A stretch of DNA of 64,000 bases from UBA4874 sp002399435 (lineage in GTDB: Bacteria; Bacillota; Clostridia; Caldicoprobacterales; DTU083). Shown here piece by piece: positions 54,310 to 62,747 of this stretch. Numbering within the stretch: the stretch's first letter is position 1; the number at the start of each line of letters is the position of its first letter. The stretch lies in contig DAISGI010000005.1 in assembly GCA_036823195.1 (NCBI GenBank), forward strand, positions 1 to 64,000, in the 5' to 3' direction. A program made the position numbers and the translations under genes. The notes beneath the pieces were generated by a model, which searched no databases, was not told where the DNA came from, and saw only the letters and a program-made list of their open reading frames with translations.

Positions 54310-56516
54310 AAAATATGAGAAAAAGGCTGCTGGCGTTTTTGCTGTGTTGTATCATTGCCTCTGGAATTGGTTGGTGTCCCCCCAGGGCCCGGGCAGAAGC
54401 GGAATCGGAAAAGATATGGGAACCTTTTCGTTCCGGATCGGGAGAAGGGCAGGATTTCAGACAGGTGGGGAAATCAGGAGATATCGAACTATACTTCAAC
54501 AAGAAGAATGGTTTGATTGCTGTGGCTGACAAAAGCAATGAATTTGTCTGGGGGTCCCCCTGTGCGGTTGGTTTGCCCGAGGATGCGAAATATCCAAAAA
54601 AAATAATGGAGAACATGCAGGCTCTGTTCAATTTCTCGTATTCCAACCTAAAGAATAACAAAGGCCAGGTTATTGAAACCAATAGTGTATCAGAAGACTC
54701 CAAAGTGGATTGTGTGGACAGGAAAAATGGAATTTCCCTGACCTATGATTTCAGAAAGCTGGGGATTTCCCTGTCGGTTGACATTATGGTGAAACATGGC
54801 TCGCTTGTTTTTTATGTTCCTGCGGATAAAATCAGGGAAGATGGAGAATGGGGACTGGTCAGTATAGAAGCCCTGCCTTTTTTCGGTGCTTCCAGGATTG
54901 GGAAGGACGGTTATCTGTTTTATCCGGACGGCAGCGGCGCATTGCTGTATTTTGATAAAAAGCCGAGGGATGTCTCAAAATATTCCTTTGACGTATATGG
55001 AACGGATCAAATGGACTTTCGTGAATTGGAAAAGGAAAACGATGTGATGCTCCCTGTATTTGGAATCCGGCAGGAGAACAACGCTTTCCTGGCCGTGCTG
55101 AGTCAGGGGGATACGGATGCCCGCATAAACCTGTATCCCAGCGGTTACATCACGGACTGGAACCGGATATCTCCTGAATTCGTATACAGAAGGCTTTACA
55201 AGGATCCACGGAGCGATGAGAAAATTCTATATAAAATTGAAAATCACCTGATAAAAACAGACCGGGAAGTGCAGTACCTGTTTTTAAGCGGGGAAGAAGC
55301 GAATTACAGTGGAATGGCCAATTGCTATCGGGACTATTTGATTCGCAATAAGAAGCTGGCAGATCGGCGAAGTGATGTGGATGCCGCAGAGCCGATCCCG
55401 GTGGGACTGGACTTTTTTATGGGAATTACAGAAAACCGGATTTTGTTTGACCGGTTCATTTCCGCTACAACTTATGAACAGGTACAAAGGATTCTGGATC
55501 AGATGCTGCAAAAAGGGATCGCCGGTATGGATGCCCATTTGATTGGCTGGCAGAGAGGCGGGTATGGAGGTTATCATCTTCCGCCAACACCGGATCGCCA
55601 CCTGGGAGGAGAGAAAGGGCTGAAGAACCTGAGCAAGTATACGTCGGACAGGGGTATTCGATTGTATCTGCAGGCCAATCTTGCGGACATTACCGGCAAG
55701 TGCAGGGGGTATACGCCAAGGAAGGATACCCTTTATCAGGCAAATGGCATGGTGGTGACCGATGCGGATCAAAACCGGTATCTGGTGAATCCACTTGCCG
55801 CGCAAAACAAACTGGCGAAGAGTTTTTTGCCTCATATGAAAGGCTATTCCATCAGCGGGCTGAATTTTGATGTTCTGGGCTCTCAGCTGTATTATGATTA
55901 CAATAAGAATCATCCTGTCACCAGAGAGCAGGCGGCGGCATGCGACCGGGCAATGCTGGGGGAAGCGAAGCAGAAATATGGCAGCGTTGCCGTGCAGGGC
56001 GGCAATCAATATGTCCTGGACAAAGCCAGCCGGTTGTATCGGATTCCTACGGAAGGAAACGGCTTGTTTATTACCAGTGAATCCATTCCATTTTTTCAGA
56101 TGGTGGTACATGGAAGCCTTTCCTATACGCCGATCCAGCCTGGAAATCTGGCTTATGATTTTCCAAGAGAGAAATTGAAGTGGGTGGAATATGGCTTTCT
56201 CCCCTATTTTGAACTGACATATCAGAAATCCAATGTGCTGAAGAACACAGATTACAATAAACTGTTTTCTTCCTATTATAAGGATTGGGAGAATACCATT
56301 GTGGAGGTATCCCGGGAATTCAATGACAGATTGGGCGACATTTGGCATCAGACGATGATAAGGCATGAAAAGATCCGAAAGGATGTATTTAAGGTTACTT
56401 ATGAAGATGGTTCTCAGGTTTATGTGAACTACAGCGATGAGGCCGTCCAGGCGGATGGAAGGAATATTCCCGGGCTGGATTATCTGGTAGTGGGAAAGGG
56501 GGCAAACAAAAGATGA
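54306..56516 (+). CDS. DUF5696-domain exported protein, putative glycoside hydrolase
   Basis: Exported protein of 736 residues. The signal peptide is LLAFLLCCIIASGIGW then ARAEAE; a Cys occurs in the hydrophobic part, so lipidation is uncertain. Residues about 60-290 form a beta-rich N-terminal domain (GYLFYPDGSGALLYFDKKPR). A TIM-barrel-like region (about 350-640) carries GLDFFMGITENR, GMDAHLIGWQRGGYGGYHLPP, LYLQANLADITGK, GYSISGLNFDVLGSQLYYDY and ITSESIPFFQMVVHG. A C-terminal beta domain follows. Acidic residues in these strands could be catalytic. The layout recalls GH101/GH129-like enzymes, but I cannot assign a family. ATG 54306 (ATGA overlap with YIP1) or ATG 54315 is the start. Its stop overlaps the next permease start. 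Function is inferred only from context. Confidence 0.8.
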   Translation: MKNMRKRLLAFLLCCIIASGIGWCPPRARAEAESEKIWEPFRSGSGEGQDFRQVGKSGDIELYFNKKNGLIAVADKSNEFVWGSPCAVGLPEDAKYPKKIMENMQALFNFSYSNLKNNKGQVIETNSVSEDSKVDCVDRKNGISLTYDFRKLGISLSVDIMVKHGSLVFYVPADKIREDGEWGLVSIEALPFFGASRIGKDGYLFYPDGSGALLYFDKKPRDVSKYSFDVYGTDQMDFRELEKENDVMLPVFGIRQENNAFLAVLSQGDTDARINLYPSGYITDWNRISPEFVYRRLYKDPRSDEKILYKIENHLIKTDREVQYLFLSGEEANYSGMANCYRDYLIRNKKLADRRSDVDAAEPIPVGLDFFMGITENRILFDRFISATTYEQVQRILDQMLQKGIAGMDAHLIGWQRGGYGGYHLPPTPDRHLGGEKGLKNLSKYTSDRGIRLYLQANLADITGKCRGYTPRKDTLYQANGMVVTDADQNRYLVNPLAAQNKLAKSFLPHMKGYSISGLNFDVLGSQLYYDYNKNHPVTREQAAACDRAMLGEAKQKYGSVAVQGGNQYVLDKASRLYRIPTEGNGLFITSESIPFFQMVVHGSLSYTPIQPGNLAYDFPREKLKWVEYGFLPYFELTYQKSNVLKNTDYNKLFSSYYKDWENTIVEVSREFNDRLGDIWHQTMIRHEKIRKDVFKVTYEDGSQVYVNYSDEAVQADGRNIPGLDYLVVGKGANKR

Positions 56517-57382
56517 AAAAGCTGACGATCACGCAAAGGAAAAAGGTCAAAGGGTATCTGTTTATCTCGCCCTGGCTCGTTGGACTGGTATTGTTCTTTC
56601 TTCTTCCCTTCATACAGTCCTTGCGCCTGAGCTTCAGCAAGATCACCAAATATGCCGGCTTTCATATGAAATGGATAGGACTTGATAATTATGCCAAGGC
56701 TTTCCTGTGGGATGTTACTTTTCTTCCCATGTTTGGAACGGTTGTAAAGGATACCTTTGTCAACACCATCATGATTGTTGTATTTTCCCTTTTGATTGCC
56801 ATTCTCGTCAACAAGAAAATTAGGTTCAGGGGATTTTTCCGGGGGGCATTTTTCCTTCCGGTATTGCTTGGCACCGGTTATGTCATGGAGCAATTGCTGG
56901 GGATCAATGCCGAAGGACCGGCTATGGAGATGGCACGGGGAATTGCCATACCGGAAGAGTTTATGAGATATCTGGATCCCGTTGTCGTAAGCGTATTGTC
57001 TGGATTTCTCAATCGAATCACTTATGTTCTCTGGAAATCCGGCGTACAGATCATCCTGTTCCTGGCCGGCCTGCAGGGCATTTCAAGTTCCCTGTATGAG
57101 GCGGCAAGGGTAGATTCTGCCACAGAATGGGAAATGTTCTGGAAGATCACCCTTCCCATGATTTCACCCGTTATCCTGCTGAATGTGATTTATACCATTA
57201 TCGATTCCTTTACGGACACAAGCAATCCTATCGTGGATTATGTGCTGGATATCGGATTTACAAAGTCCCAGTTTGAGTACTCGGCGGCAATCAGCTGGCT
57301 TTATTTTATATTTGTATTGTTTGTTTGCGGAATTGTATACTTCATGATGCGGAACAAGGTATATGATACATCCAAAAAATAA
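56513..57382 (+). CDS. ABC sugar permease, MalF/UgpA type (module pair 2)
   Basis: Permease of 289 residues, with KVKGYLFISPWLVGLVLFFLL as first helix and the EAA loop LYEAARVDSATEWEMFWKIT, in which the usual Gly is Ser. It starts with ATG overlapping the DUF5696 stop (ATGA), so the two are translationally coupled. Unlike pair 1 it has no binding-protein gene beside it. It may share the giant binding protein or use the orphan at 13297. Confidence 0.92.
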   Translation: MKKLTITQRKKVKGYLFISPWLVGLVLFFLLPFIQSLRLSFSKITKYAGFHMKWIGLDNYAKAFLWDVTFLPMFGTVVKDTFVNTIMIVVFSLLIAILVNKKIRFRGFFRGAFFLPVLLGTGYVMEQLLGINAEGPAMEMARGIAIPEEFMRYLDPVVVSVLSGFLNRITYVLWKSGVQIILFLAGLQGISSSLYEAARVDSATEWEMFWKITLPMISPVILLNVIYTIIDSFTDTSNPIVDYVLDIGFTKSQFEYSAAISWLYFIFVLFVCGIVYFMMRNKVYDTSKK

Positions 57383-57405
57383 ACGGAAAGGATGGTGCAT
57401 GTTCC

Positions 57406-58377
57406 ATGATCGGAAAGGTGATCTCACCTGCAGCAGCAATCGGGAGGAAAGGAAAAAAAGTGGTACGCAGGGTTGCCAGCGTCAGACGATGGGCAGACCT
57501 GATTCTTCGTTTGGCAATATATATATTACTTTTTGACCTGGCATTCGTTTTTTTGTATCCTTTTATCCTTATGGTGGTAAACTCCCTGAAATCCCCAAAG
57601 GATTTACTGGATATTACAGTAAAAATTATTCCAACCTCATTTTACTGGAAAAATTATAAGATCGCTTTTTCGTCACTGAACTATGCGGGAGCTGCAAAGA
57701 ATTCCCTGGTGATTACGGCTCTTACCACGCTGGGGCATATTCTTGCCTGTTCCATGATTGCATATGGATTTGCACGGTTTCGGTTTCCGGGGCGGGAATT
57801 CTTTTTCCTGATCGTCCTGTTCAGTGTGATTGTACCGATTCAGGTTTTGATTTTCCCATATTATATGCAGTTTTCCAAATGGGGATGGCTGAATACGTAT
57901 CTGCCGTTGATTGTTCCCACTTTTTTTGGGTTTGGCCTGCGTGGCGGCTTGTATATTTTCATATTCCGTCAATTCTTTATGGGGTTGCCAAATGAGCTGG
58001 AGGAAGCGGCTACCATTGACGGATGCGGTGCGTTCCGGACTTACTGGAGCATCGTTTTGCCGATTTCCAGGGCTTCTACCCTGGTAGTGGGAGTGTTGTC
58101 CATGGTCTGGCACTGGAACGACTGTTTTGAACCCGGTATTTATCTGACAAAGCAAAAGCTATGGCCGGTGCCCATCAATATTCCCAATATGTATGCAACG
58201 CTGAAGGCGCTCAGCAGCGGGCAGACCGATGAATTCCTGATGGAAGGGGAAGTGCTGTTTAATGAAGGAATTGTTTTTGCCGGTACCTTTATGGTCATTC
58301 TCCCGATATTGGTCATCTACCTGATCTTACAGCGCCAGTTTATGGAAGGTATCGAACATACGGGCATCGTTGGCTGA
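57406..58377 (+). CDS. ABC sugar permease, MalG/UgpE type (module pair 2)
   Basis: Permease of 323 residues with six predicted helices and the EAA loop LEEAATIDGCGAFRTYWSIV. ADLILRLAIYILLFDLAFVFLYPFILMVVNSLKSP (partly shown) is the first segment. AACGGAAAGGATGG lies upstream of ATG 57406. It completes the second permease pair and ends the transport module. A small hairpin (58389-58405) separates it from the pectin methylesterase gene. Confidence 0.92.
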   Translation: MIGKVISPAAAIGRKGKKVVRRVASVRRWADLILRLAIYILLFDLAFVFLYPFILMVVNSLKSPKDLLDITVKIIPTSFYWKNYKIAFSSLNYAGAAKNSLVITALTTLGHILACSMIAYGFARFRFPGREFFFLIVLFSVIVPIQVLIFPYYMQFSKWGWLNTYLPLIVPTFFGFGLRGGLYIFIFRQFFMGLPNELEEAATIDGCGAFRTYWSIVLPISRASTLVVGVLSMVWHWNDCFEPGIYLTKQKLWPVPINIPNMYATLKALSSGQTDEFLMEGEVLFNEGIVFAGTFMVILPILVIYLILQRQFMEGIEHTGIVG

Positions 58378-58388
58378 TTGGGTTACGA

Positions 58389-58405
58389 TTCCAGCATGGC
58401 TGGAA
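58389..58405 (+). other. Small intergenic hairpin
   Basis: TTCCAGC pairs with GCTGGAA around ATG, a perfect 7-base stem. It is followed by CAGCCGGCTTTTG with no T run, so it is not a strong terminator. It marks the border between the transport module and the pectin/apiose genes. Confidence 0.4.
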
Positions 58406-58448
58406 CAGCCGGCTTTTGTCCGTCATTTTAGGGAAGGGGGTTCTGCAT

Positions 58449-59426
58449 ATGGAGTTTACTGTCGCACAGGACGGCAGTGGTGACTTCCCGTCTGTTCAGA
58501 AATGTGTGGATGCCATTCCGGCAGACTTCGAAGGTCCCGTTGGCATATTCATCCGGAAGGGGAGATACAAGGAAAAGCTGGACATCGCAAAGCCATCTGT
58601 CACCCTGATCGGGGAGGATGAGGAAAAGACAATATTGACTTATGATGACTGCGCAGAAAAGCGGATGCCGGATGGCGGGAAAATGGGAACCTTCCGATCT
58701 TACAGTACCCGCATTACCGGGGAAGGTTTCCGGGCGGAAAATATCACATTTGAAAACACAGCGGGGCAGAAGGGGAGAGCCGGGCAGGCTCTGGCAGCTT
58801 ATGTGGATGCAGACAAGGCCTGTTTCCGGAACTGCAGGTTTCTGGGATTTCAGGATACCCTGTTCACCGGCCCGCCGCCGCAGGATGCCGGGGATCTGGA
58901 GTGGTTAAGGAAAGACAAAATGCAAACCATCAGCCATCATGGCAGCAAAAACAGGCAGTTTTATGACCAATGTTACCTGGAAGGGGATGTGGATTTCATC
59001 TTTGGATCGGCAACGGCAGTGTTTCGAAACTGTGAGATTTTTTCAAAGGACAGGGGCCAAAAAGTCAATGGGTACATAACAGCCGCCTCTACTCCGGAGT
59101 CCCGGGAATACGGTTATGTTTTTATGGGCTGCCGATTAACCGGCGATGCCGGGCCACAGAGTGTCTATCTGGGCAGGCCATGGAGAAAGTATGCAAAGGT
59201 TGCGTTCCTGAACTGTCAAATGGGCAGTCATATTATCGGAGAGGGATGGAATAACTGGCGGGACAGGGAAAGGGAAAAGACGGTCGCCTACGTGGAATAT
59301 AACAACAGGGGCCCCGGCGCGAAAAGGCAGGAACGGGTAAGCTGGTCCCGATGTTTAACCCCTGAGGAAGCGCTGAAATATCAGTTGGAGAAGATATTTC
59401 CGGGGAATAACAGCTGGTATAAATGA
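58449..59426 (+). CDS. Pectin methylesterase, CE8
   Basis: Carbohydrate esterase of 325 residues that removes methyl groups from galacturonate. FTVAQDGSGDFPSVQKCVDA opens the family. Catalytic residues are visible in GQALAAYVDAD (Gln), LGFQDTLF (Asp), GDVDFIFGSATAVF (Asp) and YLGRPWRKYAKVAF (Arg, Trp). No signal peptide is present from ATG 58449, which has GGAAGGGGG upstream; the frame opens at 58416 but adds no hydrophobic leader. The enzyme is thus predicted to act on imported pectic oligosaccharides. It precedes the transketolase genes by 70 bases and is likely co-transcribed. Confidence 0.93.
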   Translation: MEFTVAQDGSGDFPSVQKCVDAIPADFEGPVGIFIRKGRYKEKLDIAKPSVTLIGEDEEKTILTYDDCAEKRMPDGGKMGTFRSYSTRITGEGFRAENITFENTAGQKGRAGQALAAYVDADKACFRNCRFLGFQDTLFTGPPPQDAGDLEWLRKDKMQTISHHGSKNRQFYDQCYLEGDVDFIFGSATAVFRNCEIFSKDRGQKVNGYITAASTPESREYGYVFMGCRLTGDAGPQSVYLGRPWRKYAKVAFLNCQMGSHIIGEGWNNWRDREREKTVAYVEYNNRGPGAKRQERVSWSRCLTPEEALKYQLEKIFPGNNSWYK

Positions 59427-59455
59427 TATCTTTCAAAATGGGCGAAGAATGGACA

Positions 59456-59477
59456 AAGAATGAATGAAGAATGAATG
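59456..59477 (+). repeat. Exact 11-bp tandem repeat
   Basis: AAGAATGAATG occurs twice in direct succession (59456-59466 and 59467-59477) in the short gap between the CE8 and transketolase genes. It probably arose by slippage; no function is apparent. Confidence 0.6.
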
Positions 59478-59496
59478 AAAGGGAAATAGACCGCGG

Positions 59497-60345
59497 ATGG
59501 GATGTGAAACATTGTCTGATTTAAAACAATTGAGGGAAAAGGCCGCGCAAATCCGTATGGATCTTCTTGAAATGATTTACAGGGCAGGAGGGGGACACGC
59601 AGGCGGATCCCTTTCTTCCGTGGATATTCTGGTGGCGCTGTATTATAGTGTCATGAAGCTGGATCCAAAACATCCGGACCGGACGGACCGGGATCGGTTT
59701 ATCCTGAGCAAGGGACACAGTGTGGAAGGATATTACGCTATCCTTTCCGATCTGGGGTTCTTCCCCAGGGAAGAGCGGACTTCCTATCGAAAGTTTCGTT
59801 CCGGACTGATCGGCCATCCATCCAATCACCTTCCTTCCATAGACGTGAATACCGGATCCCTTGGTCATGGGCTGTCCATTGGGGCAGGCATGGCCCTGGC
59901 CGGGAAAATGGATCAAAAGGATTATCATGTATACGTGCTGATGGGAGATGGGGAACAGGCGGAAGGGTCGGTTTGGGAAGCTGCCATGGCCGCAAGCCAT
60001 TATCAGCTGGATCATCTGACAGGAATTATCGACCGGAACGGACTGCAAATCAGCGGGGATACGGAGCAGGTGATGGCACTGGAAAGTCTGAAGGACAAGT
60101 GGACCTCTTTTGGCTGGGAGGTTGTGGAGGTATCCGACGGCAACAATATGGAGGAATTGCTCACCGCTTTTCGGAGGATTCCTTCCGGGGGTCACAGGCC
60201 TCATTTGGTGATTGCCAATACCATCAAGGGAAAGGGGGTATCTTTTATGGAGAACCAGCCGCAATGGCATCATAAAGTACCTACGGAGAATGAGATGGGA
60301 CAGGCAAAGAAGGAACTAGAGGCACAGATCAGGGAGGTGAGGTAA
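59497..60345 (+). CDS. Transketolase N-terminal subunit (split type)
   Basis: Thiamine-diphosphate-binding half of a two-subunit transketolase, 282 residues. AGGGHAGGSLSSVDIL, RFILSKGHSVEGYYAIL, TGSLGHGLSIGAGMALAGK and the TPP/metal motif GDGEQAEGSVWEAA…RNGLQISG are clear. It is separated by three bases from the C-terminal subunit. GAAAGGGAAATAGACC lies before ATG 59497. The split form is common in catabolic gene clusters. Next to a DUF4038 hydrolase and an FGGY kinase, the pair may be the apulose-4-phosphate transketolase (AptA/AptB type) and not the housekeeping enzyme. Confidence 0.93.
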   Translation: MGCETLSDLKQLREKAAQIRMDLLEMIYRAGGGHAGGSLSSVDILVALYYSVMKLDPKHPDRTDRDRFILSKGHSVEGYYAILSDLGFFPREERTSYRKFRSGLIGHPSNHLPSIDVNTGSLGHGLSIGAGMALAGKMDQKDYHVYVLMGDGEQAEGSVWEAAMAASHYQLDHLTGIIDRNGLQISGDTEQVMALESLKDKWTSFGWEVVEVSDGNNMEELLTAFRRIPSGGHRPHLVIANTIKGKGVSFMENQPQWHHKVPTENEMGQAKKELEAQIREVR

Positions 60346-60348
60346 GGA

Positions 60349-61296
60349 ATGACAAACACAATACCATGCCGGGAAGCGTTTTCGGATACCTTGTTGGAAT
60401 GCGCAGAAAAGGACAGGAACATCATTGCCGTGACCACTGATTCCAGGGGATCCGTAATGCTGGGAAGATTTGCGCAGGAATGTCCCGGGCAGTTTGTGGA
60501 AGTGGGAATTGCTGAGCAGAATGCCATCGGGATCGCTGCCGGATTGGCTGCCTGTGGGAAAAAGCCCTTTGTCTGCGGGCCCGCTTGTTTTTTGTCCGCC
60601 CGCAGTTTGGAGCAGATGAAGGTGGATGTGATATACAGCAACACCAACGTAAAGGTAATAGGGGTCAGCGGGGGAATCAGCTATGGTCCCCTGGGCGCCA
60701 CCCATCACTCCCTTCACGATATTGCCGTGCTGCGCTCCATGCCGGGAGTTACCATTCTGTTGCCATGTGATGTTCGTCAGACCCGGAAAATGACAAAAGT
60801 ACTGGCGAATATGGAGGGCCCTGTCTATGTCCGGATGGGAAGGGCGCCTGTGCCGGATGTCTATTCCGGGGACGATGTTCCTTTTCAGATCGGGAAAGCC
60901 AATCTCCTGATGAAAGGAAACGATATTTCCATTATTGCGGCCGGGGAGATGGTTCGCATTGCCCTGGATGCGGGACTGCTTCTGAGAGAAAAAGGGATCC
61001 ATGCCAGAGTGATCGATATGCACACTCTGAAACCACTGGATGTGGAGACGATTCGGGAAGCGGCAGCCGAGACACAGGCCATCGTTACGGTTGAGGAACA
61101 CAATATCCATGGCGGATTGGGGGCGGCTGTAGCGGAAGTTGTGGTACAAAGCCATCCTTTGCCCATGAAGATACTGGGCATACCGGATGAGCCGACGGTT
61201 TCGGGAGAGCCTTCTGAAGTTTTCCAATATTATGGACTGACCGGAGAGGGCATTTGTCAGACGGCAAAAAAACTTTTAAACGGGGAGTGGGAATGA
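60349..61296 (+). CDS. Transketolase C-terminal subunit (split type)
   Basis: Second half, 315 residues, carrying the pyrimidine-binding and C-terminal domains. ECPGQFVEVGIAEQNAIGIA contains the Glu that activates thiamine diphosphate, and YGPLGATHHSLHDIAVLRSM the substrate-side His. The C-terminal domain contains MHTLKPLDVETIREAAAET and VTVEEHNIHGGLGAAVAEV. GGAGGTGAGG precedes ATG 60349. Its stop lies four bases before the DUF4038 hydrolase start. Together with the N-terminal subunit it forms one catalytic unit. Confidence 0.93.
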   Translation: MTNTIPCREAFSDTLLECAEKDRNIIAVTTDSRGSVMLGRFAQECPGQFVEVGIAEQNAIGIAAGLAACGKKPFVCGPACFLSARSLEQMKVDVIYSNTNVKVIGVSGGISYGPLGATHHSLHDIAVLRSMPGVTILLPCDVRQTRKMTKVLANMEGPVYVRMGRAPVPDVYSGDDVPFQIGKANLLMKGNDISIIAAGEMVRIALDAGLLLREKGIHARVIDMHTLKPLDVETIREAAAETQAIVTVEEHNIHGGLGAAVAEVVVQSHPLPMKILGIPDEPTVSGEPSEVFQYYGLTGEGICQTAKKLLNGEWE

Positions 61297-61300
61297 CAAC

Positions 61301-62728
61301 ATGCAGAAAACAGAGCAGTGGGGTATTTTTGAGCTGTCCCTGAAGGGAAAGGAAGAGGGAAACCCCTTTGTGGACGTCCATTTGGGTGCGCAGTTCCAAT
61401 TTCAAAACAGGAAAGTGAAGGTGGAAGGTTTCTATGATGGGGACGGAATCTTCAGGCTGCGTTTTATGCCGGATCGGGTCGGGGTCTGGTCCTACACCAG
61501 TCAAAGCAACCGGAAGGAACTGGATGGGGTGACCGGACAGTTTGAATGTGTTCCCGCAACGGAGGGAAATCACGGCCCGGTTCACGTAAAAGACCGGCTG
61601 CATTTTACCTATGAGGATGGAACGCCTTTCGTTCCGTTTGGAACCACATGTTACGCATGGACACATCAGGAAAAGGAGCTGGAGGAACAAACTCTTCAGA
61701 CACTGGCGCATTCCCCTTTCAACAAATTGAGAATGTGCGTGTTTCCCAAGCATTATGCCTATAATCAGAATGAACCCCTCTATAATCCTTTTGAAGGATC
61801 CCTGGAAGAAGGATGGGACTTCAGCCGTTTCCAACCGAAGTTTTTCCGGCACCTGGAGGAGCGAATCATCGATCTCATGAAGCTGGGAATCGAAGCGGAT
61901 TTGATTCTCTTTCACCCCTATGACAGATGGGGGTATTCCAGTATGGGCAAAGAGGCAAACCAGCGGTATCTTCGTTATATCGTATCCAGACTGGCATCCT
62001 TCCGGAATGTGTGGTGGTCGTTTGCCAACGAATACGACCTGATGAAGCAGTTCCCAATGAGCGACTGGGATGATTATTTCCGCCTGGTACAGGAGAAGGA
62101 TCCCTTTCAGCACCTTCGTTCCATCCATAACTGCCGCTTGTTCTACGACTACGGCAAGCCCTGGGTCACCCACTGTAGTATTCAGAGTTCGGATCTGACC
62201 AAAGTCAATGAATGGCTGGAAACCTATCAAAAACCGGTTATCGTGGATGAATGCCGCTATGAAGGAAACATCAGCCGGTACTGGGGAAACATCGCGGCCT
62301 GTGAAATGGTCTATCGCATATGGGAAGGAACCGTGCGGGGCGGATACGTTGGCCATGGGGAAACATTTGTGGATCCAAAGGATATCCTGTGGTGGGCAAA
62401 AGGAGGAACCCTGCACGGACAAAGTCCGGAGCGGATTTCCTTCCTCCGTGGAATCATGGAGGAAGCTCCCCGTGACCTGGAGCCGGTATGGATCGGGAAA
62501 GACACCCGTGCCGCCATTGGGAAAGAGAACCGGTACTTTCTTGCCTATTATGGTATTTCGCAGTCTGTGTACAAAGATCTGTGTCTGCCGGAGGGAAGAA
62601 AATATAAGATGGATGTCATTGATACCTGGGATATGACGATCTCTCCTGCCTTAGGGATATTCGAAGGCAACTGCAGGGTGCCGCTTCCGGGAAAACAGTA
62701 TATTGCGCTTCGGATCCGGGAAGTGTAG
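61301..62728 (+). CDS. DUF5060-DUF4038-DUF5605 glycoside hydrolase (GH140-related)
   Basis: Predicted cytoplasmic hydrolase of 475 residues with three parts: a DUF5060-like beta domain (about 1-95; NPFVDVHLGAQF, YDGDGIFRLRFMPDRVGVW), a DUF4038-type TIM barrel (about 98-390) and a DUF5605-like C-terminal domain. In the barrel, FTYEDGTPFVPFGTTCYAW opens, WWSFANEYDLM contains the likely acid/base Glu and VIVDECRYEG the likely nucleophile Glu. DUF4038 is the catalytic domain of GH140, the rhamnogalacturonan II apiosidase family, but this three-domain architecture differs from the characterised enzyme. The gene follows the transketolase pair and precedes an FGGY kinase. This context makes release of apiose the leading hypothesis. 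Confidence 0.8.
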   Translation: MQKTEQWGIFELSLKGKEEGNPFVDVHLGAQFQFQNRKVKVEGFYDGDGIFRLRFMPDRVGVWSYTSQSNRKELDGVTGQFECVPATEGNHGPVHVKDRLHFTYEDGTPFVPFGTTCYAWTHQEKELEEQTLQTLAHSPFNKLRMCVFPKHYAYNQNEPLYNPFEGSLEEGWDFSRFQPKFFRHLEERIIDLMKLGIEADLILFHPYDRWGYSSMGKEANQRYLRYIVSRLASFRNVWWSFANEYDLMKQFPMSDWDDYFRLVQEKDPFQHLRSIHNCRLFYDYGKPWVTHCSIQSSDLTKVNEWLETYQKPVIVDECRYEGNISRYWGNIAACEMVYRIWEGTVRGGYVGHGETFVDPKDILWWAKGGTLHGQSPERISFLRGIMEEAPRDLEPVWIGKDTRAAIGKENRYFLAYYGISQSVYKDLCLPEGRKYKMDVIDTWDMTISPALGIFEGNCRVPLPGKQYIALRIREV

Positions 62729-62747
62729 CGGGAAAAGAGGATGCATT

